From Thermococcus sibiricus MM 739 (lineage in GTDB: Archaea; Methanobacteriota_B; Thermococci; Thermococcales; Thermococcaceae): 64,000 nt of DNA. A program made the translations under genes and the position numbers. Numbering within the stretch: the stretch's first letter is position 1; the number at the start of each line of letters is the position of its first letter. Below the pieces are notes generated by a model. That model saw only the letters and a list, made by a program, of their open reading frames with translations. It made no database searches and was not told the DNA's origin. The DNA is taken from contig NC_012883.1 of NCBI RefSeq assembly GCF_000022545.1, positions 248,001 to 312,000 of the forward strand, given 5' to 3'. This document shows, in pieces, positions 43,451 to 54,345 of this stretch.

Positions 43451-44530
43451 ATGGGAAGAATTAGCAGACCAAGAAGAGGTTCATTGGCATATTCTCCAAG
43501 AAAAAGAGCCAAGAGCATAGTCCCAAGAATTAGAAAGTGGCCGCAGGAACAAGAGGTTAGAATGCTTGGATTTGCAGGATACAAGGCCGGAATGACTCAT
43601 GTGCTTATGATAGACGATGCTCCGGGGCTTACAAAGGGCAAAGAAATATTTGTCCCAGTCACGATAGTTGAAGCCCCACCACTCATGGTCTATGGCATTA
43701 GGGCTTACAAAAGAGGATACTTTGGTCTTGAAACCGCTACCGAAGTCATAGTTCCTGATTTCAAGCTTGAAAATTACCCATCAAAGAGAGCAAAGAATGT
43801 CACATTTTACAAACTCCTTGAAAGGAGAATCAAAACTCTTCCAAAAAACTACACAGAAGAAGTTTTCCAACAAAAGCTTGGGGAACTTGAAGATCTTGTA
43901 AAAACTGGAGAAGTTGTTGAATTAAGGGCATTAGTAGCAACTCAACCTTGGTTGGCACGCATAAAGAAAAAGCCAGAAGTTATGGAATATGCTGTCGGTG
44001 GAACAAGCATTGAAGAGAAATTCAATTATATCAAAGAGAAGCTTGGAAAAGAAATCAGAGTTGGAGAAATCCTTCAGGAAGGAGAACTTCTTGATATTGT
44101 GGCAGTTACTAAAGGGAAGGGAACCCAAGGGCCTGTCAAAAGATGGGGAGTTAAATTGACTTCTCACAAGGACAGCAAGGGCAGAAGAAAAGTTGCAACC
44201 ATCGGCCCATGGCATCCCGCAAGGGTTATGTGGACAGTTCCAAGGGCTGGACAAATGGGTTTCCACCACAGAACAGAGTTTAACAAGAGACTTTTAAGAA
44301 TAGGTGAGAATGGTAAACTCACCCTTAACGGGGAGAAAATCGAGATTACACCAAATGGTGGATTTCCACACTATGGAGTAGTCAAGAACGACTTCATAAT
44401 GATTGCTGGAACTATACCTGGAGCAATAAAGAGAATCATTAGAATGAGGCCTGCAGTAAGGCCACCCGCAAAGAGGCCACCTGCTGAAGCTCCGCAGATC
44501 ACATACATTAGTAGGGAATCAAAGCAATGA
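43451..44530 (+). CDS. rpl3: 50S ribosomal protein L3
   Basis: The 359-residue protein is of the archaeal/eukaryotic type, which reaches the peptidyl-transferase centre. The N terminus [19 protein letters not shown] and the loop [14 protein letters not shown], which contacts rRNA, are characteristic. AGGAGGG before the ATG overlaps the SPOUT stop, so translation is likely coupled. First ribosomal protein of the S10-like part of the cluster; no rps10 precedes it. Confidence 0.98.
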   Translation: MGRISRPRRGSLAYSPRKRAKSIVPRIRKWPQEQEVRMLGFAGYKAGMTHVLMIDDAPGLTKGKEIFVPVTIVEAPPLMVYGIRAYKRGYFGLETATEVIVPDFKLENYPSKRAKNVTFYKLLERRIKTLPKNYTEEVFQQKLGELEDLVKTGEVVELRALVATQPWLARIKKKPEVMEYAVGGTSIEEKFNYIKEKLGKEIRVGEILQEGELLDIVAVTKGKGTQGPVKRWGVKLTSHKDSKGRRKVATIGPWHPARVMWTVPRAGQMGFHHRTEFNKRLLRIGENGKLTLNGEKIEITPNGGFPHYGVVKNDFIMIAGTIPGAIKRIIRMRPAVRPPAKRPPAEAPQITYISRESKQ

Positions 44531-44541
44531 GGTGAGGATTT

Positions 44542-45309
44542 ATGAAAGTTAAAGTATTTTCACTCAATGGCGAGCCGATAGAAGAGATAACGCTTCCGAA
44601 GGTATTCCAAACCCCATTTAGGCCAGATCTTATTAAAAGAGCTGTCATTGCCTCATGGACACACAGAATTCAACCCCAAGGGAGGGACCCCTTGGCAGGT
44701 AAAAGAAGGGTTACAGAGAATATAGGAAAAGGCCGTGGCATGGCAAGGGTAGAGAGAATAAAGACTTCCCCTAGATTTGCTGCATTTGTACCTTTTGCAA
44801 GAGGCGGAAGGAGAGCTCACCCACCAAAGGTTGAGAAGGTGATTTGGGAAGGCATAAACAAGAAAGAGAAGAAACTTGCTTTGATGAGTGCAATTGCTGC
44901 TACTGCTAACTATGATCTTGTAAGAGCTAGAGGACATGTAATTGACAACATACCTCAAGTTCCTCTTGTTGTTGAAAATGAACTTGAAAAAGTTTACAGA
45001 ACCGCCCAAACAAGGGAAATATTCAAAAAACTCGGTATATGGGAAGACATTGAGAGAGCAAAGAGAAATACCAAAGTTAGGGCTGGAAAGGGCAAAATGA
45101 GAGGTAGAAGGTACAAAAAGGCAAAAGGCCCACTTATTGTGGTTGCAAAGAACGAGGGGATAATTCAAGGTGCAAGAAATCACCCAGGTGTGGATGTAGT
45201 TGTAGTTGACAACTTGGGGGTAGAGCTATTAGCTCCAGGTGCCCATCCTGGAAGACTTACCATATGGACAAAGGGAGCGATAGAGAGATTAAGGGAGTTT
45301 TATGGGTGA
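44542..45309 (+). CDS. rpl4: 50S ribosomal protein L4 (L4e-type)
   Basis: 255 residues of archaeal L4/L1e type. The [20 protein letters not shown] extension, which lines the exit tunnel, and the [20 protein letters not shown] segment are recognisable. GAGGTGAGGATTT precedes the ATG. It is spaced 11 bases from L3 and 6 from L23. Confidence 0.97.
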
Positions 45310-45315
45310 TGAGAC

Positions 45316-45576
45316 ATGGATCCCTATAAGGTTATTGTAAGGCCTGTGGTTACAGAAAAAGCAATTTCAATGGTGGAAAGAGAAAATAAGCTTACTTTCA
45401 TAGTGGACAAAAGAGCAACTAAGCCAGACATAAAGAAAGCGGTTGAAACAGTTTATGAAGTAAAAGTAGATAAAGTAAATATTGTTATAACTATGAAAGG
45501 CGAAAAGAAAGCTTATGTAAAGTTAAAACCTGAATACAGCGCAAGTGAGGTTGCTGCTAGAATAGGATTATTCTGA
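45316..45576 (+). CDS. rpl23: 50S ribosomal protein L23
   Basis: 86 residues, the short archaeal form. [20 protein letters not shown] at the N terminus and the [17 protein letters not shown] strand region are typical. It sits at the tunnel exit and is a docking site for SRP and the translocon; secY lies at the end of the same cluster. Confidence 0.97.
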   Translation: MDPYKVIVRPVVTEKAISMVERENKLTFIVDKRATKPDIKKAVETVYEVKVDKVNIVITMKGEKKAYVKLKPEYSASEVAARIGLF

Positions 45577-45587
45577 GGTGAGTGAGA

Positions 45588-46307
45588 ATGGGTAAGAGTT
45601 TAATTCAACAAAGGAGAGGAAAGGGAACAACAACATTTAGAGCTCCATCTCATAGGTATAGAGGTGCTGTTAAATATGTTCCACTAAACTTTACTCAAGA
45701 TAAGACTCTTGCTGGGAAAGTTGTTGAGATTTTGCATGATCCCGGAAGAACAGCCCCTGTTGCTAGAGTTAAGTTTGAAAATGGTTTAGAAAAACTTATC
45801 CTTGCTTCAGAAGGACTTTTAGTTGATCAAGAAGTTTATATTGGTCCAGAAGCTCCAATTGCAATTGGGAACACACTTCCACTCGAGAAAATCCCAGAGG
45901 GAACGTACGTTTACAACCTTGAAGCTTCACCCGGGGATGGCGGAAAATTCGTGAGGTCTGGAGGAAGTTATGCTTTAGTAGTTTCAAGAGAGAAAAATAG
46001 GGTTATTGTTCAACTTCCAAGTGGTGAACTCAAAGGTTTTCACCCTGGCTGCAGAGCAACAATAGGGGTAGTTGCTGGTGGAGGAAGGCTTGAAAAGCCA
46101 ATAGTCAAAGCGGGTAAGGCATACTACATCATGAAAGCAAGAAACAGATTCTGGCCTAAGCCAAGAGGTGTCAAAATGAATGCTGTTAACCACCCGCATG
46201 GTGGTAAGGAGCATCATATTGGTAAACCAAGTACAATATCAAAGAGAGCTCCACCTGGAAGAAAAGTTGGTCACATAGGAGCGAGAAGAACTGGAAGAAA
46301 GAAGTGA
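45588..46307 (+). CDS. rpl2: 50S ribosomal protein L2
   Basis: 239 residues. The C-terminal loop [20 protein letters not shown] corresponds to the conserved region near the peptidyl-transferase centre with its functionally important His. GAGGTGAG lies before the ATG at 45588; the GTG at 45582 lies within that site, so it is not the start. Confidence 0.98.
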   Translation: MGKSLIQQRRGKGTTTFRAPSHRYRGAVKYVPLNFTQDKTLAGKVVEILHDPGRTAPVARVKFENGLEKLILASEGLLVDQEVYIGPEAPIAIGNTLPLEKIPEGTYVYNLEASPGDGGKFVRSGGSYALVVSREKNRVIVQLPSGELKGFHPGCRATIGVVAGGGRLEKPIVKAGKAYYIMKARNRFWPKPRGVKMNAVNHPHGGKEHHIGKPSTISKRAPPGRKVGHIGARRTGRKK

Positions 46308-46317
46308 GGTGGTTTAG

Positions 46318-46719
46318 ATGGCAAGAAAAAAGGAGTTTAAATATCGCGGTTACACATTTGAAGAACTTATAAATATGTCGCTTGAAGACCTAAGCAAGTT
46401 ACTTCCCTCAAGACAAAGGAGAAGCCTTAAGCGTGGTCTAACACCAGAACAAAAGAAACTCCTTAGGAAAATAAGGCTTGCAAAGAAAGGTAAATACAAA
46501 AAGCCCATAAGAACTCACAGTAGAGACATGGTTATACTCCCTGAAATGGTTGGGATGATGATCTATGTCCACAATGGTAAAGAATTTGTCCCAGTACAAA
46601 TTAGAGAGGAAATGATTGGTCACTATATTGGAGAATTTGCTTTAACAAGAAAGAGAGTTCAACACGGATCACCGGGTGTTGGTGCTACAAGATCATCAAT
46701 GTTCGTGGCAATCAAGTGA
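46318..46719 (+). CDS. rps19: 30S ribosomal protein S19
   Basis: 133 residues with the archaeal N-terminal extension ([20 protein letters not shown]). The conserved core includes [20 protein letters not shown] and [17 protein letters not shown]19 binds 16S rRNA in the head, next to S13. GAGGTGGTTTAG precedes the ATG. Confidence 0.97.
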   Translation: MARKKEFKYRGYTFEELINMSLEDLSKLLPSRQRRSLKRGLTPEQKKLLRKIRLAKKGKYKKPIRTHSRDMVILPEMVGMMIYVHNGKEFVPVQIREEMIGHYIGEFALTRKRVQHGSPGVGATRSSMFVAIK

Positions 46720-46730
46720 GGTGGTAAATA

Positions 46731-47195
46731 ATGGCAAAGTTTTCCTACTCTTTCCAAAATTTTGACCCTGAGAGAATGGCAAAAGCAAGTAGGAGAGATT
46801 TGAGGATCTCACCAAAGCTTTCAATAGAAGTTTGCAGAGAAATCAAAGGCATGATGGTTAATGATGCTATAAAACTACTTGATGATGTGATTGCTAAGAA
46901 AAGACCTATTCACCTAAGGAGGTTCAACGACTCACAGGGACACAAGAGAGGCGACGGCTTTGGCCCTGGAAGATACCCAGTAAAAGTTGCTAAGGAAGTC
47001 AGAAAGTTGCTCTTAAATGTAAGGAATAATGCAGAACAGAAGGGCTTAGATCCAGATAGATTAAGAATAATCCATGTAGCAGCTCACAGGGGCCCAGTAT
47101 TGAGAGGTTACATTCCAAGGGCATTCGGAAGAGCCACTCAGTTCAACGAACAGACAACACACATTGAGATAATTGTTGAGGAGATTAGGAGGTGA
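46731..47195 (+). CDS. rpl22: 50S ribosomal protein L22
   Basis: 154 residues of archaeal type. The N-terminal region ([20 protein letters not shown]) and the beta-hairpin region near [20 protein letters not shown], which lines the exit tunnel, are clear. It starts 11 bases after S19 and ends 4 bases before S3. Confidence 0.97.
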   Translation: MAKFSYSFQNFDPERMAKASRRDLRISPKLSIEVCREIKGMMVNDAIKLLDDVIAKKRPIHLRRFNDSQGHKRGDGFGPGRYPVKVAKEVRKLLLNVRNNAEQKGLDPDRLRIIHVAAHRGPVLRGYIPRAFGRATQFNEQTTHIEIIVEEIRR

Positions 47196-47199
47196 ATCC

Positions 47200-47823
47200 A
47201 TGGCGATCGAGAGATACTTCATAAAGGAAGGCATTAAGGAAATGCTCATCGATGAATATCTTGAAAAGGAATTAAGAAGAGCAGGTTATGGTGGACTAGA
47301 TATCAAAAAGACTCCTCTCGGAACCAAGGTTGTTATCTTTGTCGAAAGGCCCGGATTTGTTATTGGAAGAGGAGGTAGAAAGATTAGAGAATTAACAAGG
47401 ATTCTTGAAAGGCGTTTTAATCTAGAGAACCCACAAATAGAAGTGGAAGAAATCAAAAACTCCTACTTTAACGCCAAAGTCCAAGCAACCAGACTTGCCC
47501 AAGCACTAGAAAGAGGAGTTCACTTTAGAAGGGCTGCATATGCAGCAATAAGGGCCATTATGAGTAATGGTGCTAGAGGAGTAGAAATCAGGATCAGTGG
47601 TAAACTAACAGGAGAAAGAGCTAAGAGTGTTAGGTTCTACCAGGGATACATAGCAAAAGTTGGAAACCCTGCAGAAACCTTAGTTTCAAGAGGATATGCT
47701 CAAGCTTTACTTAAACTTGGAGTTCTTGGAGTAAAAGTTTCAATAATGCCACCTGATGCAAGACTTCCAGATGAGATTGAAATTGTTGAGAAGCCAATTG
47801 AAGAAGAGGTGAGCGAACAATGA
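47200..47823 (+). CDS. rps3: 30S ribosomal protein S3
   Basis: 207 residues. The N-terminal KH domain has the GxxG loop in [19 protein letters not shown]. The C-terminal domain contains [21 protein letters not shown]3 forms part of the mRNA entry channel. GAGGTGAATCC precedes the ATG at 47200; in-frame codons further upstream overlap rpl22. The stop overlaps the L29 start (ATGA). Confidence 0.98.
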   Translation: MAIERYFIKEGIKEMLIDEYLEKELRRAGYGGLDIKKTPLGTKVVIFVERPGFVIGRGGRKIRELTRILERRFNLENPQIEVEEIKNSYFNAKVQATRLAQALERGVHFRRAAYAAIRAIMSNGARGVEIRISGKLTGERAKSVRFYQGYIAKVGNPAETLVSRGYAQALLKLGVLGVKVSIMPPDARLPDEIEIVEKPIEEEVSEQ

Positions 47824-48020
47824 AGCCAAGTGAGATTAGAGAGATGAACTTGGAAGAAATTGAGAAGAAAATTATAGAACTTAGACTTGAGCTTGCTAAG
47901 GAGAGAGGAATGCTCACTATGGGCACCTCCTTGGAAAACCCAATGGTTATTAGGGATCTCAGGAGGGATATCGCCCGTCTGTTGACAATAAAAAAGGAAA
48001 AGTTGAGGAGTAAAAGGTGA
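47820..48020 (+). CDS. rpl29: 50S ribosomal protein L29
   Basis: 66 residues, a helical hairpin ([20 protein letters not shown] then [16 protein letters not shown]). The ATG overlaps the rps3 stop. L29 sits beside L23 at the tunnel exit. A GTG-started aIF1 gene follows after 6 bases. Confidence 0.96.
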   Translation: MKPSEIREMNLEEIEKKIIELRLELAKERGMLTMGTSLENPMVIRDLRRDIARLLTIKKEKLRSKR

Positions 48021-48026
48021 TGGTTA

Positions 48027-48323
48027 GTGCCTAGGATTGTGAACCCCTTGGATGAGATGTTATTTAAAGAAGTATTGAAAGAACAGCAGAGAATAAGGGT
48101 TTATATTGAAAAAGCACGCTATGGAAAGCTCAAAACGATAATAGAGGGTATTGATGAGAAAGAGTTTAATCTTGATGAGATAGCAAAAAAACTCAAGGCG
48201 AAATTGGCATGTGGAGGAACAGCCAAAAATGGAAGAATAGAGCTTCAAGGAGACCACAGAGAAAAGGTGAAGCGCTTATTGACAAACTTTGGATTTTCAG
48301 AGGACTTGATAGAGGTAGAATGA
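48027..48323 (+). CDS. Translation initiation factor aIF1 (SUI1 family)
   Basis: 98 residues of the SUI1/eIF1 family, which monitors start-codon selection on the 30S subunit. The core KLKAKLACGGTAKNGRIELQ followed by GDHREKVKRLL is diagnostic. The start is GTG at 48027 with GGTGAT 5 bases upstream. The last 115 bases of the gene are also open in another frame that continues into the RNase P protein gene. Its stop overlaps the internal ATG of that gene (ATGA at 48320). Confidence 0.95.
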   Translation: MPRIVNPLDEMLFKEVLKEQQRIRVYIEKARYGKLKTIIEGIDEKEFNLDEIAKKLKAKLACGGTAKNGRIELQGDHREKVKRLLTNFGFSEDLIEVE

Positions 48324-48577
48324 CAAAAAAGACATTGCTCATGCATGAACTCATAGGATTGAAAGTTAAAGTGGTCAAGAGCTCTCATCCAGGGTTGATA
48401 GGGATTGAGGGATATGTAATTGACGAAACTAAAAACACTCTCACAATCCTTGGAACTAAAGTGTGGGCAATCCCAAAAATCGTTGCGGAGTTTGAATTTG
48501 AAGTTGGCGATAAAAAAATTCGAATAAAGGGAGAAGAACTGGTTGGAAGGCCTGAGATGAGGTTAAAAAAGAGGTGA
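48320..48577 (+). CDS. rnp1: RNase P protein component 1 (Rpp29/Pop4)
   Basis: This Sm-like protein subunit of archaeal RNase P pairs with Rpp21 and acts on tRNA 5' ends. From the ATG at 48320 it has 85 residues covering the whole core ([48 protein letters not shown]). GAGGT lies 3 bases upstream, and the ATGA overlap with aIF1 supports this start. The same frame is open from an ATG at 48209, which would give 122 residues, close to the length annotated in Pyrococcus. The extra residues (MWRNSQKWKNRASRRPQR...) are an out-of-frame reading of conserved aIF1 codons, and no ribosome binding site precedes 48209. Confidence 0.92.
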   Translation: MTKKTLLMHELIGLKVKVVKSSHPGLIGIEGYVIDETKNTLTILGTKVWAIPKIVAEFEFEVGDKKIRIKGEELVGRPEMRLKKR

Positions 48578-48582
48578 AAAGC

Positions 48583-48918
48583 ATGAGAGACATTGGATTG
48601 AAAATACAGCCTCCTGCGGAAAAGTGTGATGATCCGAAGTGTCCATGGCATGGCCATACAAAAGTGCACGGTAGAGTATTCGAAGGAATAGTTGTTAGTG
48701 ATAAACCAAGACACACTATCACTGTTGAGAGACAGTACTATCACTATCTAAGAAAGTACGAACGTTATGAACTCAGGAGAAGCAGGGTTCATGCTCATAA
48801 TCCACCCTGTGTCAATGCAAAGGCTGGGGATAAAGTGATCGTAGCTGAGACTAGGCCCCTTAGCAAAACAAAGAGCTTTGTAGTAATAGCAGTTACACAA
48901 AAAGCAGAGGAGGGGTGA
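48583..48918 (+). CDS. rps17: 30S ribosomal protein S17
   Basis: 111 residues, archaeal/eukaryotic S11-like form. The N-terminal extension has [11 protein letters not shown], a possible metal-binding group, and the OB-fold core follows ([20 protein letters not shown]). GAGGTGAAAAGC precedes the ATG at 48583; a GTG at 48574 lies within this signal. It overlaps nothing and ends 6 bases before L14. Confidence 0.96.
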   Translation: MRDIGLKIQPPAEKCDDPKCPWHGHTKVHGRVFEGIVVSDKPRHTITVERQYYHYLRKYERYELRRSRVHAHNPPCVNAKAGDKVIVAETRPLSKTKSFVVIAVTQKAEEG

Positions 48919-48924
48919 TGAGAC

Positions 48925-49350
48925 ATGGCAAAGAAGGGTGCTGGTGCTACAAGAGGCGTATCCCCTGTGAGACCAACACGAGCTCTTCCTATCGGAGCTT
49001 ACCTTAATGTAGCAGATAACTCTGGAGCAAAGGTCATTCAAGTTATTGGGGTAGTTGGTTACAAAGGCGTTAGAAGAAGACTAGCCTCAGCGGGTGTTGG
49101 AGATATGGTAATCGCAACAGTCAAGAAAGGAAGGCCAGATATAAGACACCAAGTTGTTAGAGCAGTTATAGTTAGGCAAAGAAAGGAATACAAGAGGCTT
49201 GATGGAATGAGGGTCAAGTTTGAAGATAATGCGGCAATCATAACAACTCCTGAAGGTGTTCCAAGAGGAACTGAAATTAGAGGGCCTGTGGCAAGGGAGG
49301 CAGCTGAAAAGTGGGTTAGAGTTGGAAGTATTGCGAGCATAATATTGTGA
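48925..49350 (+). CDS. rpl14: 50S ribosomal protein L14
   Basis: 141 residues, with the archaeal N-terminal extension ([20 protein letters not shown]) and the conserved core ([20 protein letters not shown], then GSIASIIL at the end). It is on the subunit interface beside L19e and L24. GGGGTGATGAGAC precedes the ATG. Confidence 0.97.
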   Translation: MAKKGAGATRGVSPVRPTRALPIGAYLNVADNSGAKVIQVIGVVGYKGVRRRLASAGVGDMVIATVKKGRPDIRHQVVRAVIVRQRKEYKRLDGMRVKFEDNAAIITTPEGVPRGTEIRGPVAREAAEKWVRVGSIASIIL

Positions 49351-49360
49351 GGTGAGATAG

Positions 49361-49723
49361 ATGAAATTGAAGAGTAAACAACCTAGGAAGCAGAGGAAGT
49401 TTTTGTACAATGCTCCTCTTCATTTAAGGCACAAAATAGTTAGTGCCCCCCTATCGGTAGAACTAAGACAAAAATATGGGATTAGGAGTTTACCAATAAG
49501 GAGCGGTGATAAGGTAAAGGTACTCAGAGGAGACTTCAAAGGTCATGAAGGAAAAGTGGTGGAAGTAGATCTTAAGAGATACAGAGTTCATGTTGAGGGA
49601 GCAACAATGAAGAAGGTAAGTGGAACCGAAGTGTTCTACCCTATCCATCCATCGAACGTTATGATTGTTGATCTAAATCTTGAAGATGAGAGAAGAAAGA
49701 AAATAATTGAGAGGAGGGCTTGA
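49361..49723 (+). CDS. rpl24: 50S ribosomal protein L24
   Basis: 120 residues (L26e-like). A KOW motif is clear in [20 protein letters not shown]. The N terminus is rich in basic residues ([20 protein letters not shown]). L24 is an assembly-initiating protein. GAGGTGAGATAG precedes the ATG, and the next gene follows after 2 bases. Confidence 0.97.
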   Translation: MKLKSKQPRKQRKFLYNAPLHLRHKIVSAPLSVELRQKYGIRSLPIRSGDKVKVLRGDFKGHEGKVVEVDLKRYRVHVEGATMKKVSGTEVFYPIHPSNVMIVDLNLEDERRKKIIERRA

Positions 49724-49725
49724 AC

Positions 49726-50472
49726 ATGGCGAGGAAAGGTGCTAAGAGACACCTTAAGAGACTTGCTGCTCCAACCCAATGGTATATTGAGAGAAAAGTC
49801 TTTAAGTGGGCAGTTAGGCCATCTCCGGGTCCACATGACATGAGGACTTCGATACCCCTCATTTACATAATTAGGGACTACTTGGGTTATGCAAAGACAG
49901 GAAGAGAGGTTAGGAAAGTCCTGAATGAGGAAAAGGTACTTGTGGACGGGAGAGTTAGGAAGGACTATAAGTTCCCAGTAGGTATAATGGACGTTGTGTC
50001 CATTCCTGAGACTGGAGAGCACTACAGGGTTCTTCCAAACAGAATTGGAAAATTGATCCTCCACCCAATAACTGAAGAAGAAGCCAAATTAAAGCCTCTT
50101 AGAATAAGCAATAAAAGGATGGTAAAAGGCGGTAACTTACAACTTAATTTCCATGATGGTACAAACCACTTGGTTAAGCTCAGTTCACTTACAGATGAAA
50201 CCAAGGATTCATTTAGAACTGCAGACACTGTTCTAGTAAAGGTTCCAGAGAGAGAAATAGTGGAAGTAGTACCATTTGAAGTGGGTGCGTTTGTGTTTGT
50301 TGTCCAAGGTAAAAACGTTGCAAGAGTAGGGAAGATAGTTGAAGTGAGACACTTCCCAGGTGGATGGCCAGACGTGGTTACAATTGAAGACAGAGATGGA
50401 GAGCTCTTTGATACACTTAAGGATTATGCGTTTGTTTTGGGTAAAGAAGAGCCAAGGATTTCATTACCGTGA
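49726..50472 (+). CDS. rps4e: 30S ribosomal protein S4e
   Basis: 248 residues, an archaeal/eukaryotic protein absent from bacteria. It has an S4-type RNA-binding domain ([20 protein letters not shown]) and a C-terminal KOW segment ([20 protein letters not shown]). GGAGGG lies 7 bases before the ATG at 49726; the TTG at 49720 is not needed. Confidence 0.97.
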   Translation: MARKGAKRHLKRLAAPTQWYIERKVFKWAVRPSPGPHDMRTSIPLIYIIRDYLGYAKTGREVRKVLNEEKVLVDGRVRKDYKFPVGIMDVVSIPETGEHYRVLPNRIGKLILHPITEEEAKLKPLRISNKRMVKGGNLQLNFHDGTNHLVKLSSLTDETKDSFRTADTVLVKVPEREIVEVVPFEVGAFVFVVQGKNVARVGKIVEVRHFPGGWPDVVTIEDRDGELFDTLKDYAFVLGKEEPRISLP

Positions 50473-50482
50473 GGTGAAAAAA

Positions 50483-51034
50483 ATGGTAGCTAACAGAGAG
50501 GCAATCCTAGCTGATTGGGAAGCTCATCCTATGAGAAAGCCGAGAATTGAAAAAGTCACTATAAACATTGGTGTTGGTGAGAGTGGGGAGAGATTAACAA
50601 AGGCAGAGAAAATGCTGGAGACATTTGTAGGGCAGAAACCAATAAGAAGAAAGGCAAAAAAAACTAACAGGGACTTTGGGATTAGGAGAGGAGAACCAAT
50701 AGCCCTTAAGGTGACCCTTAGAGGAAAAAAAGCTTCTGACTTATTGAAGAGATTATTGGCTGCTGTTGACAACAGAATTAAGATTTCGAGCTTTGATGAG
50801 CATGGAAACGTCTGTTTTGGAATCGATGAGCACATAAACATACCAGGAGTCGAGTATGATCCAGAGATTGGTATATTCGGCATGGATGTATGTGTAACAT
50901 TAGAAAGACCAGGTCACAGAATTGCCATAAGAAAGAGAAGAAGACACCATATTCCAACAAAACACAAGCTCACTAAGGAAGAGGGAATAATTTTCATGCA
51001 AGAAGAATTTGGAGTTCAAATTGTGGAGGGATGA
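50483..51034 (+). CDS. rpl5: 50S ribosomal protein L5
   Basis: 183 residues. The [21 protein letters not shown]-terminal strand, [20 protein letters not shown] and the C-terminal [20 protein letters not shown] are typical. L5 binds 5S rRNA. The ATG at 50483 follows GAGGTGA; the frame is open further upstream only because it overlaps rps4e. Confidence 0.97.
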   Translation: MVANREAILADWEAHPMRKPRIEKVTINIGVGESGERLTKAEKMLETFVGQKPIRRKAKKTNRDFGIRRGEPIALKVTLRGKKASDLLKRLLAAVDNRIKISSFDEHGNVCFGIDEHINIPGVEYDPEIGIFGMDVCVTLERPGHRIAIRKRRRHHIPTKHKLTKEEGIIFMQEEFGVQIVEG

Positions 51035-51036
51035 GA

Positions 51037-51207
51037 ATGGCAAAGGCTGATTACAATAAGAGAAAGCTCAGAAAATTTGGTAAAGGTGCGAGAAGATGCG
51101 TTAGATGTGGCCAATTCGGACCAATAATTAGGATACATGGATTGATGCTATGCAGGCACTGCTTTAGAGAGATAGCTCCAAAATTAGGATTTAAGAAATA
51201 TGACTGA
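51037..51207 (+). CDS. rps14: 30S ribosomal protein S14 (zinc type)
   Basis: A 56-residue gene, easily missed for its size. It begins [20 protein letters not shown] and carries the four zinc ligands CVRC and CRHC. GAGGG lies 6 bases before the ATG at 51037; a second in-frame ATG at 51031 overlaps the rpl5 stop and is too close to the site. The stop is TGA at 51205-51207, followed by the GAGGTGA of rps8. Confidence 0.95.
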   Translation: MAKADYNKRKLRKFGKGARRCVRCGQFGPIIRIHGLMLCRHCFREIAPKLGFKKYD

Positions 51208-51218
51208 GGTGAGATGAG

Positions 51219-51611
51219 ATGACTTTATTAGATCCCTTGGCAAATGCATTGTCACATATCACAAATAGCGAGAAAGTGGGTAAGAGCGAAGTGTACATAA
51301 AACCAGCTTCAAAGCTTATTGGTGAAGTACTAAGAGTCATGCAAGAAAATGGGTACATTGGAGAATTTGAATTTATTGATGATGGAAGGGCTGGTATTTA
51401 CAGAGTCCAGCTTTTAGGAAAAGTCAATAAAGCAGGTGCAATAAAACCAAGATTCTCAGTAAAAGCTAAAGAATACGAGAAATGGGAGAAAAGATTTCTA
51501 CCCGCGTTTGAATTCGGTATATTGGTAGTATCAACCTCTCAAGGGGTTATGACTCACAAGGAGGCCCTAGAAAAGGGCATTGGTGGAAGACTAATAGCCT
51601 ATGTCTACTGA
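51219..51611 (+). CDS. rps8: 30S ribosomal protein S8
   Basis: 130 residues. The N terminus [20 protein letters not shown] and the C-terminal [20 protein letters not shown] are diagnostic. S8 binds the central domain of 16S rRNA and in many organisms represses its own operon. It ends 10 bases before L6. Confidence 0.97.
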   Translation: MTLLDPLANALSHITNSEKVGKSEVYIKPASKLIGEVLRVMQENGYIGEFEFIDDGRAGIYRVQLLGKVNKAGAIKPRFSVKAKEYEKWEKRFLPAFEFGILVVSTSQGVMTHKEALEKGIGGRLIAYVY

Positions 51612-51621
51612 GGTGAGAAAA

Positions 51622-52176
51622 ATGCCAGTTGATGCATGGGTGAGGGAAGAAGTTAAAATTCCAGAAGGAATCACAGTCGAAATAGAAGGTAACCTTGTGA
51701 AAGTGAAAGGACCAAAAGGAGAAATTGATCGTGAACTTAGCTATCCAGGGTTTAAACTTTTTACCGAGGACAATAAAGTTGTTATCTACAAGGGCTTCCC
51801 AAGGAGAAATGACATAGCAATTGCAAGAACATTCAGAGCCCATATAGCAAACATGATTAAAGGAGTCACCGATGGGTTTACCTACAGACTAAAAGTGGTT
51901 TATAGCCACTTCCCAATAACAGTAAAGGTCCAAGGTGACAAAGTATACATTGAAAACTTCCTTGGTGAAAAAGCTCCGAGGATTGCTGAAATACTCCCAG
52001 GGGTTACAGTAAAAGTCATGGGAGGAGAACTCCTAGTAGAGGGTATAGATAAAGAAAAGGTAGGTCAAACTGCAGCAAATATTGAGCAAGCAACCAAGGT
52101 GGTTGGGAAAGATAGGAGAGTATTCCAAGATGGTATTTACATTGTAGAAAAAGCTGGTAAGTCTATAAAGTTCTGA
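51622..52176 (+). CDS. rpl6: 50S ribosomal protein L6
   Basis: 184 residues with two related alpha-beta units ([20 protein letters not shown] and [20 protein letters not shown]). GAGGTGAGAAAA precedes the ATG at 51622. Open frame upstream of it overlaps rps8 and is not coding for L6. Confidence 0.97.
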   Translation: MPVDAWVREEVKIPEGITVEIEGNLVKVKGPKGEIDRELSYPGFKLFTEDNKVVIYKGFPRRNDIAIARTFRAHIANMIKGVTDGFTYRLKVVYSHFPITVKVQGDKVYIENFLGEKAPRIAEILPGVTVKVMGGELLVEGIDKEKVGQTAANIEQATKVVGKDRRVFQDGIYIVEKAGKSIKF

Positions 52177-52186
52177 GGTGTGAGAA

Positions 52187-52570
52187 ATGAATGAAAAAGT
52201 GAGACTGTTGAAAATAAGGGCCAAAATCAAGAGAAAAAAACCTAAGTTCCTTAGACAGGAATGGTGGAGATTTCCAAAGTTCAAAAATGATCCTAAGTGG
52301 CGGAAACCAAAAGGAACAGATAGTAAGATGAGAGTTAAGCTAAAGGGCAAAGCAAGGTCACCAAGTATTGGATGGAGCTCACCAAAGGCTGTTAGAGGAC
52401 TTCACCCCAGTGGGTATGAGGAGGTACTTGTTTACAATGTTAAGGATCTTGAGCTTATTGACTCAAAAAGACAAGCAGCTAGAATTGCAGCCACTGTCGG
52501 AAAGAAAAAGAGAATCATGATAATTGAGAGGGCTAGAGAATTAGGTATTAAGGTGCTCAACGCGAGGTGA
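52187..52570 (+). CDS. rpl32e: 50S ribosomal protein L32e
   Basis: 127 residues, found only in archaea and eukaryotes. The core [20 protein letters not shown] and [20 protein letters not shown] are diagnostic. GAGGTGTGAGAA precedes the ATG. The downstream L19e start follows 5 bases after the stop. Confidence 0.96.
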   Translation: MNEKVRLLKIRAKIKRKKPKFLRQEWWRFPKFKNDPKWRKPKGTDSKMRVKLKGKARSPSIGWSSPKAVRGLHPSGYEEVLVYNVKDLELIDSKRQAARIAATVGKKKRIMIIERARELGIKVLNAR

Positions 52571-52575
52571 GAATC

Positions 52576-53022
52576 ATGCTTAAGATGCAGAGAAGAATTG
52601 CTGCTGAATTGTTAAAATGTGGCGAGAATAGGGTTTGGATAGACCCTGAGAGGATCGAAGACGTTAAATCCGCAATTACTAGAGAAGATATTAGAAGATT
52701 GATAAATGAGGGCGTGATCAAGAAAAAGCTCCTTAAAGGACAAAGCAGATATAGAGCAAAAATTAGACAAGAAGCAAAGAAAAAAGGCAGGCACAGGGGT
52801 CATGGAAATAGAAAAGGTAAGAAAACTGCCAGAATGGGTAGAAAAGAGAGATGGATAATGACGATCAGAGCGCTAAGAAAGGAGCTTAGAAAGCTCAAAG
52901 CTGAGAAAAAGATTGATGAACACATATACCGCAGCCTTTACATAAGGGCTAAAGGCGGTCAGTTTAAGAGCAAGCACCAGCTTTACTTGTTCATGGAAGA
53001 GAGAGGGATATTAAAGAGGTGA
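52576..53022 (+). CDS. rpl19e: 50S ribosomal protein L19e
   Basis: 148 residues, archaeal/eukaryotic. The N-terminal helical domain ([39 protein letters not shown]) and the basic linker ([19 protein letters not shown]) are clear. GAGGTGA lies 5 bases before the ATG at 52576; that signal overlaps the end of rpl32e. Confidence 0.97.
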   Translation: MLKMQRRIAAELLKCGENRVWIDPERIEDVKSAITREDIRRLINEGVIKKKLLKGQSRYRAKIRQEAKKKGRHRGHGNRKGKKTARMGRKERWIMTIRALRKELRKLKAEKKIDEHIYRSLYIRAKGGQFKSKHQLYLFMEERGILKR

Positions 53023-53027
53023 TATAA

Positions 53028-53630
53028 ATGGCTCACGGACCAAGATATAGGGTTCCATTCAGAAGAAGGAGAGAAGGTAAGACTAACTATCACAAGAGGC
53101 TTGCACTTCTTAAATCAGGCAAGCCTAGATTAGTTGTGAGGAAGACACTTAACCATCATGTTGCACAAATAGTCCTTTACGCTCCAGAAGGAGATAAAAC
53201 AGTTGTCTCAGCTCATACAAGAGAGCTTATGAGAGACTTTGGGTGGAAGGGACATGGTGGAAACACTCCAAGTGCTTATCTCCTTGGACTACTAATTGGG
53301 TACAAAGCTCTTGAAAAGGGTATAGAGGAGGCTATACTTGATATAGGGCTTCATCCGCCAACAAAGGGTTCAAGCATATTTGCAGTGCTTAAAGGAGCAG
53401 TTGACGCTGGTCTTAATGTTCCTCATAGTGAAGAAATTTACCCTGGAGAAGAGAGGATAAATGGGAAACACATAGCCGAGTATGCAAAAATGCTCAAAGA
53501 AGATGACGAGAACTACAAAAAGCAGTTTGGGGGATATCTTGTTAAGGGACTTGAACCTGAAAAGCTTCCTGAACACTTTGAAGAAGTTAAAGCGAGAATC
53601 ATTGAGAAATTTGAGAAGGTGAGAGCATGA
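53028..53630 (+). CDS. rpl18: 50S ribosomal protein L18
   Basis: 200 residues, the archaeal L5e-like form. [20 protein letters not shown] at the N terminus and [20 protein letters not shown] are diagnostic. L18 binds 5S rRNA together with L5. The stop overlaps the rps5 ATG (ATGA at 53627-53630). Confidence 0.97.
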   Translation: MAHGPRYRVPFRRRREGKTNYHKRLALLKSGKPRLVVRKTLNHHVAQIVLYAPEGDKTVVSAHTRELMRDFGWKGHGGNTPSAYLLGLLIGYKALEKGIEEAILDIGLHPPTKGSSIFAVLKGAVDAGLNVPHSEEIYPGEERINGKHIAEYAKMLKEDDENYKKQFGGYLVKGLEPEKLPEHFEEVKARIIEKFEKVRA

Positions 53631-54334
53631 GTCAAGAATGGAAGGAATACGCTCAAAGAGTTTTAGAGGAATGGCAACCTAAAACAAAACTTGGTATGCT
53701 AGTTAAAGAAGGACAGATCACTGACATTCATGAGATTTTCAGAAAAGGATACCAAATAAAGGAGCCAGAAATAGTTGATGTGCTCCTTCCAGAGGTTAAC
53801 TCAAGAGAGAACCAAGAAGTAATTGATATTGCCCTAACAGTGAGAATGACAGATAGCGGTAGAAGAGTCAGATTTAGGGTATTGGCAGTCGTTGGTAACA
53901 GAGACGGATATGTAGGACTTGGCATTGGCCACGGAAAGGAAGTTGGAATAGCAATAAGGAAAGCAATAAATTACGCTAAGATGAACATAATTGAGATCAA
54001 AAGAGGATGTGGTTCATGGGAATGCAGATGTAGAAGGCCTCATTCAATCCCGTTTGCTGTTGAAGGTAAAAGCAGTAGTGTGAAGGTCAAACTCATGCCA
54101 GGACCAAGAGGACTCGGACTTGTGATTGGTGACGTTGGTAAAAAGATACTTACTCTAGCAGGGGTCAAAGATGCTTGGTCTCAAACCCTTGGGGAGACAA
54201 GAACTACGGTTAACTTTGCAAAAGCAGTTTTTGAGGCTCTCTACAACACTAACAGTGTCGCTGTAAAGCCTGAAATGGCTGAACGGTATGGTATAGTTGT
54301 GGGTAAGGAGATGCCACAGAACTTTGAGCTGTGA
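53627..54334 (+). CDS. rps5: 30S ribosomal protein S5
   Basis: 235 residues. The double-stranded-RNA-binding part includes [20 protein letters not shown] and [20 protein letters not shown]; the C-terminal part has [21 protein letters not shown]5 shapes the mRNA entry tunnel and affects decoding accuracy. It is coupled to rpl18 through an ATGA overlap. Confidence 0.97.
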   Translation: MSQEWKEYAQRVLEEWQPKTKLGMLVKEGQITDIHEIFRKGYQIKEPEIVDVLLPEVNSRENQEVIDIALTVRMTDSGRRVRFRVLAVVGNRDGYVGLGIGHGKEVGIAIRKAINYAKMNIIEIKRGCGSWECRCRRPHSIPFAVEGKSSSVKVKLMPGPRGLGLVIGDVGKKILTLAGVKDAWSQTLGETRTTVNFAKAVFEALYNTNSVAVKPEMAERYGIVVGKEMPQNFEL

Positions 54335-54345
54335 GGTGAACTAAG

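Noticed and set aside
44653-45183. Minus-strand open frame of 176 residues opposite rpl4
   Set aside because: It lies wholly inside a highly conserved ribosomal protein gene and has no start signal or recognisable motif.
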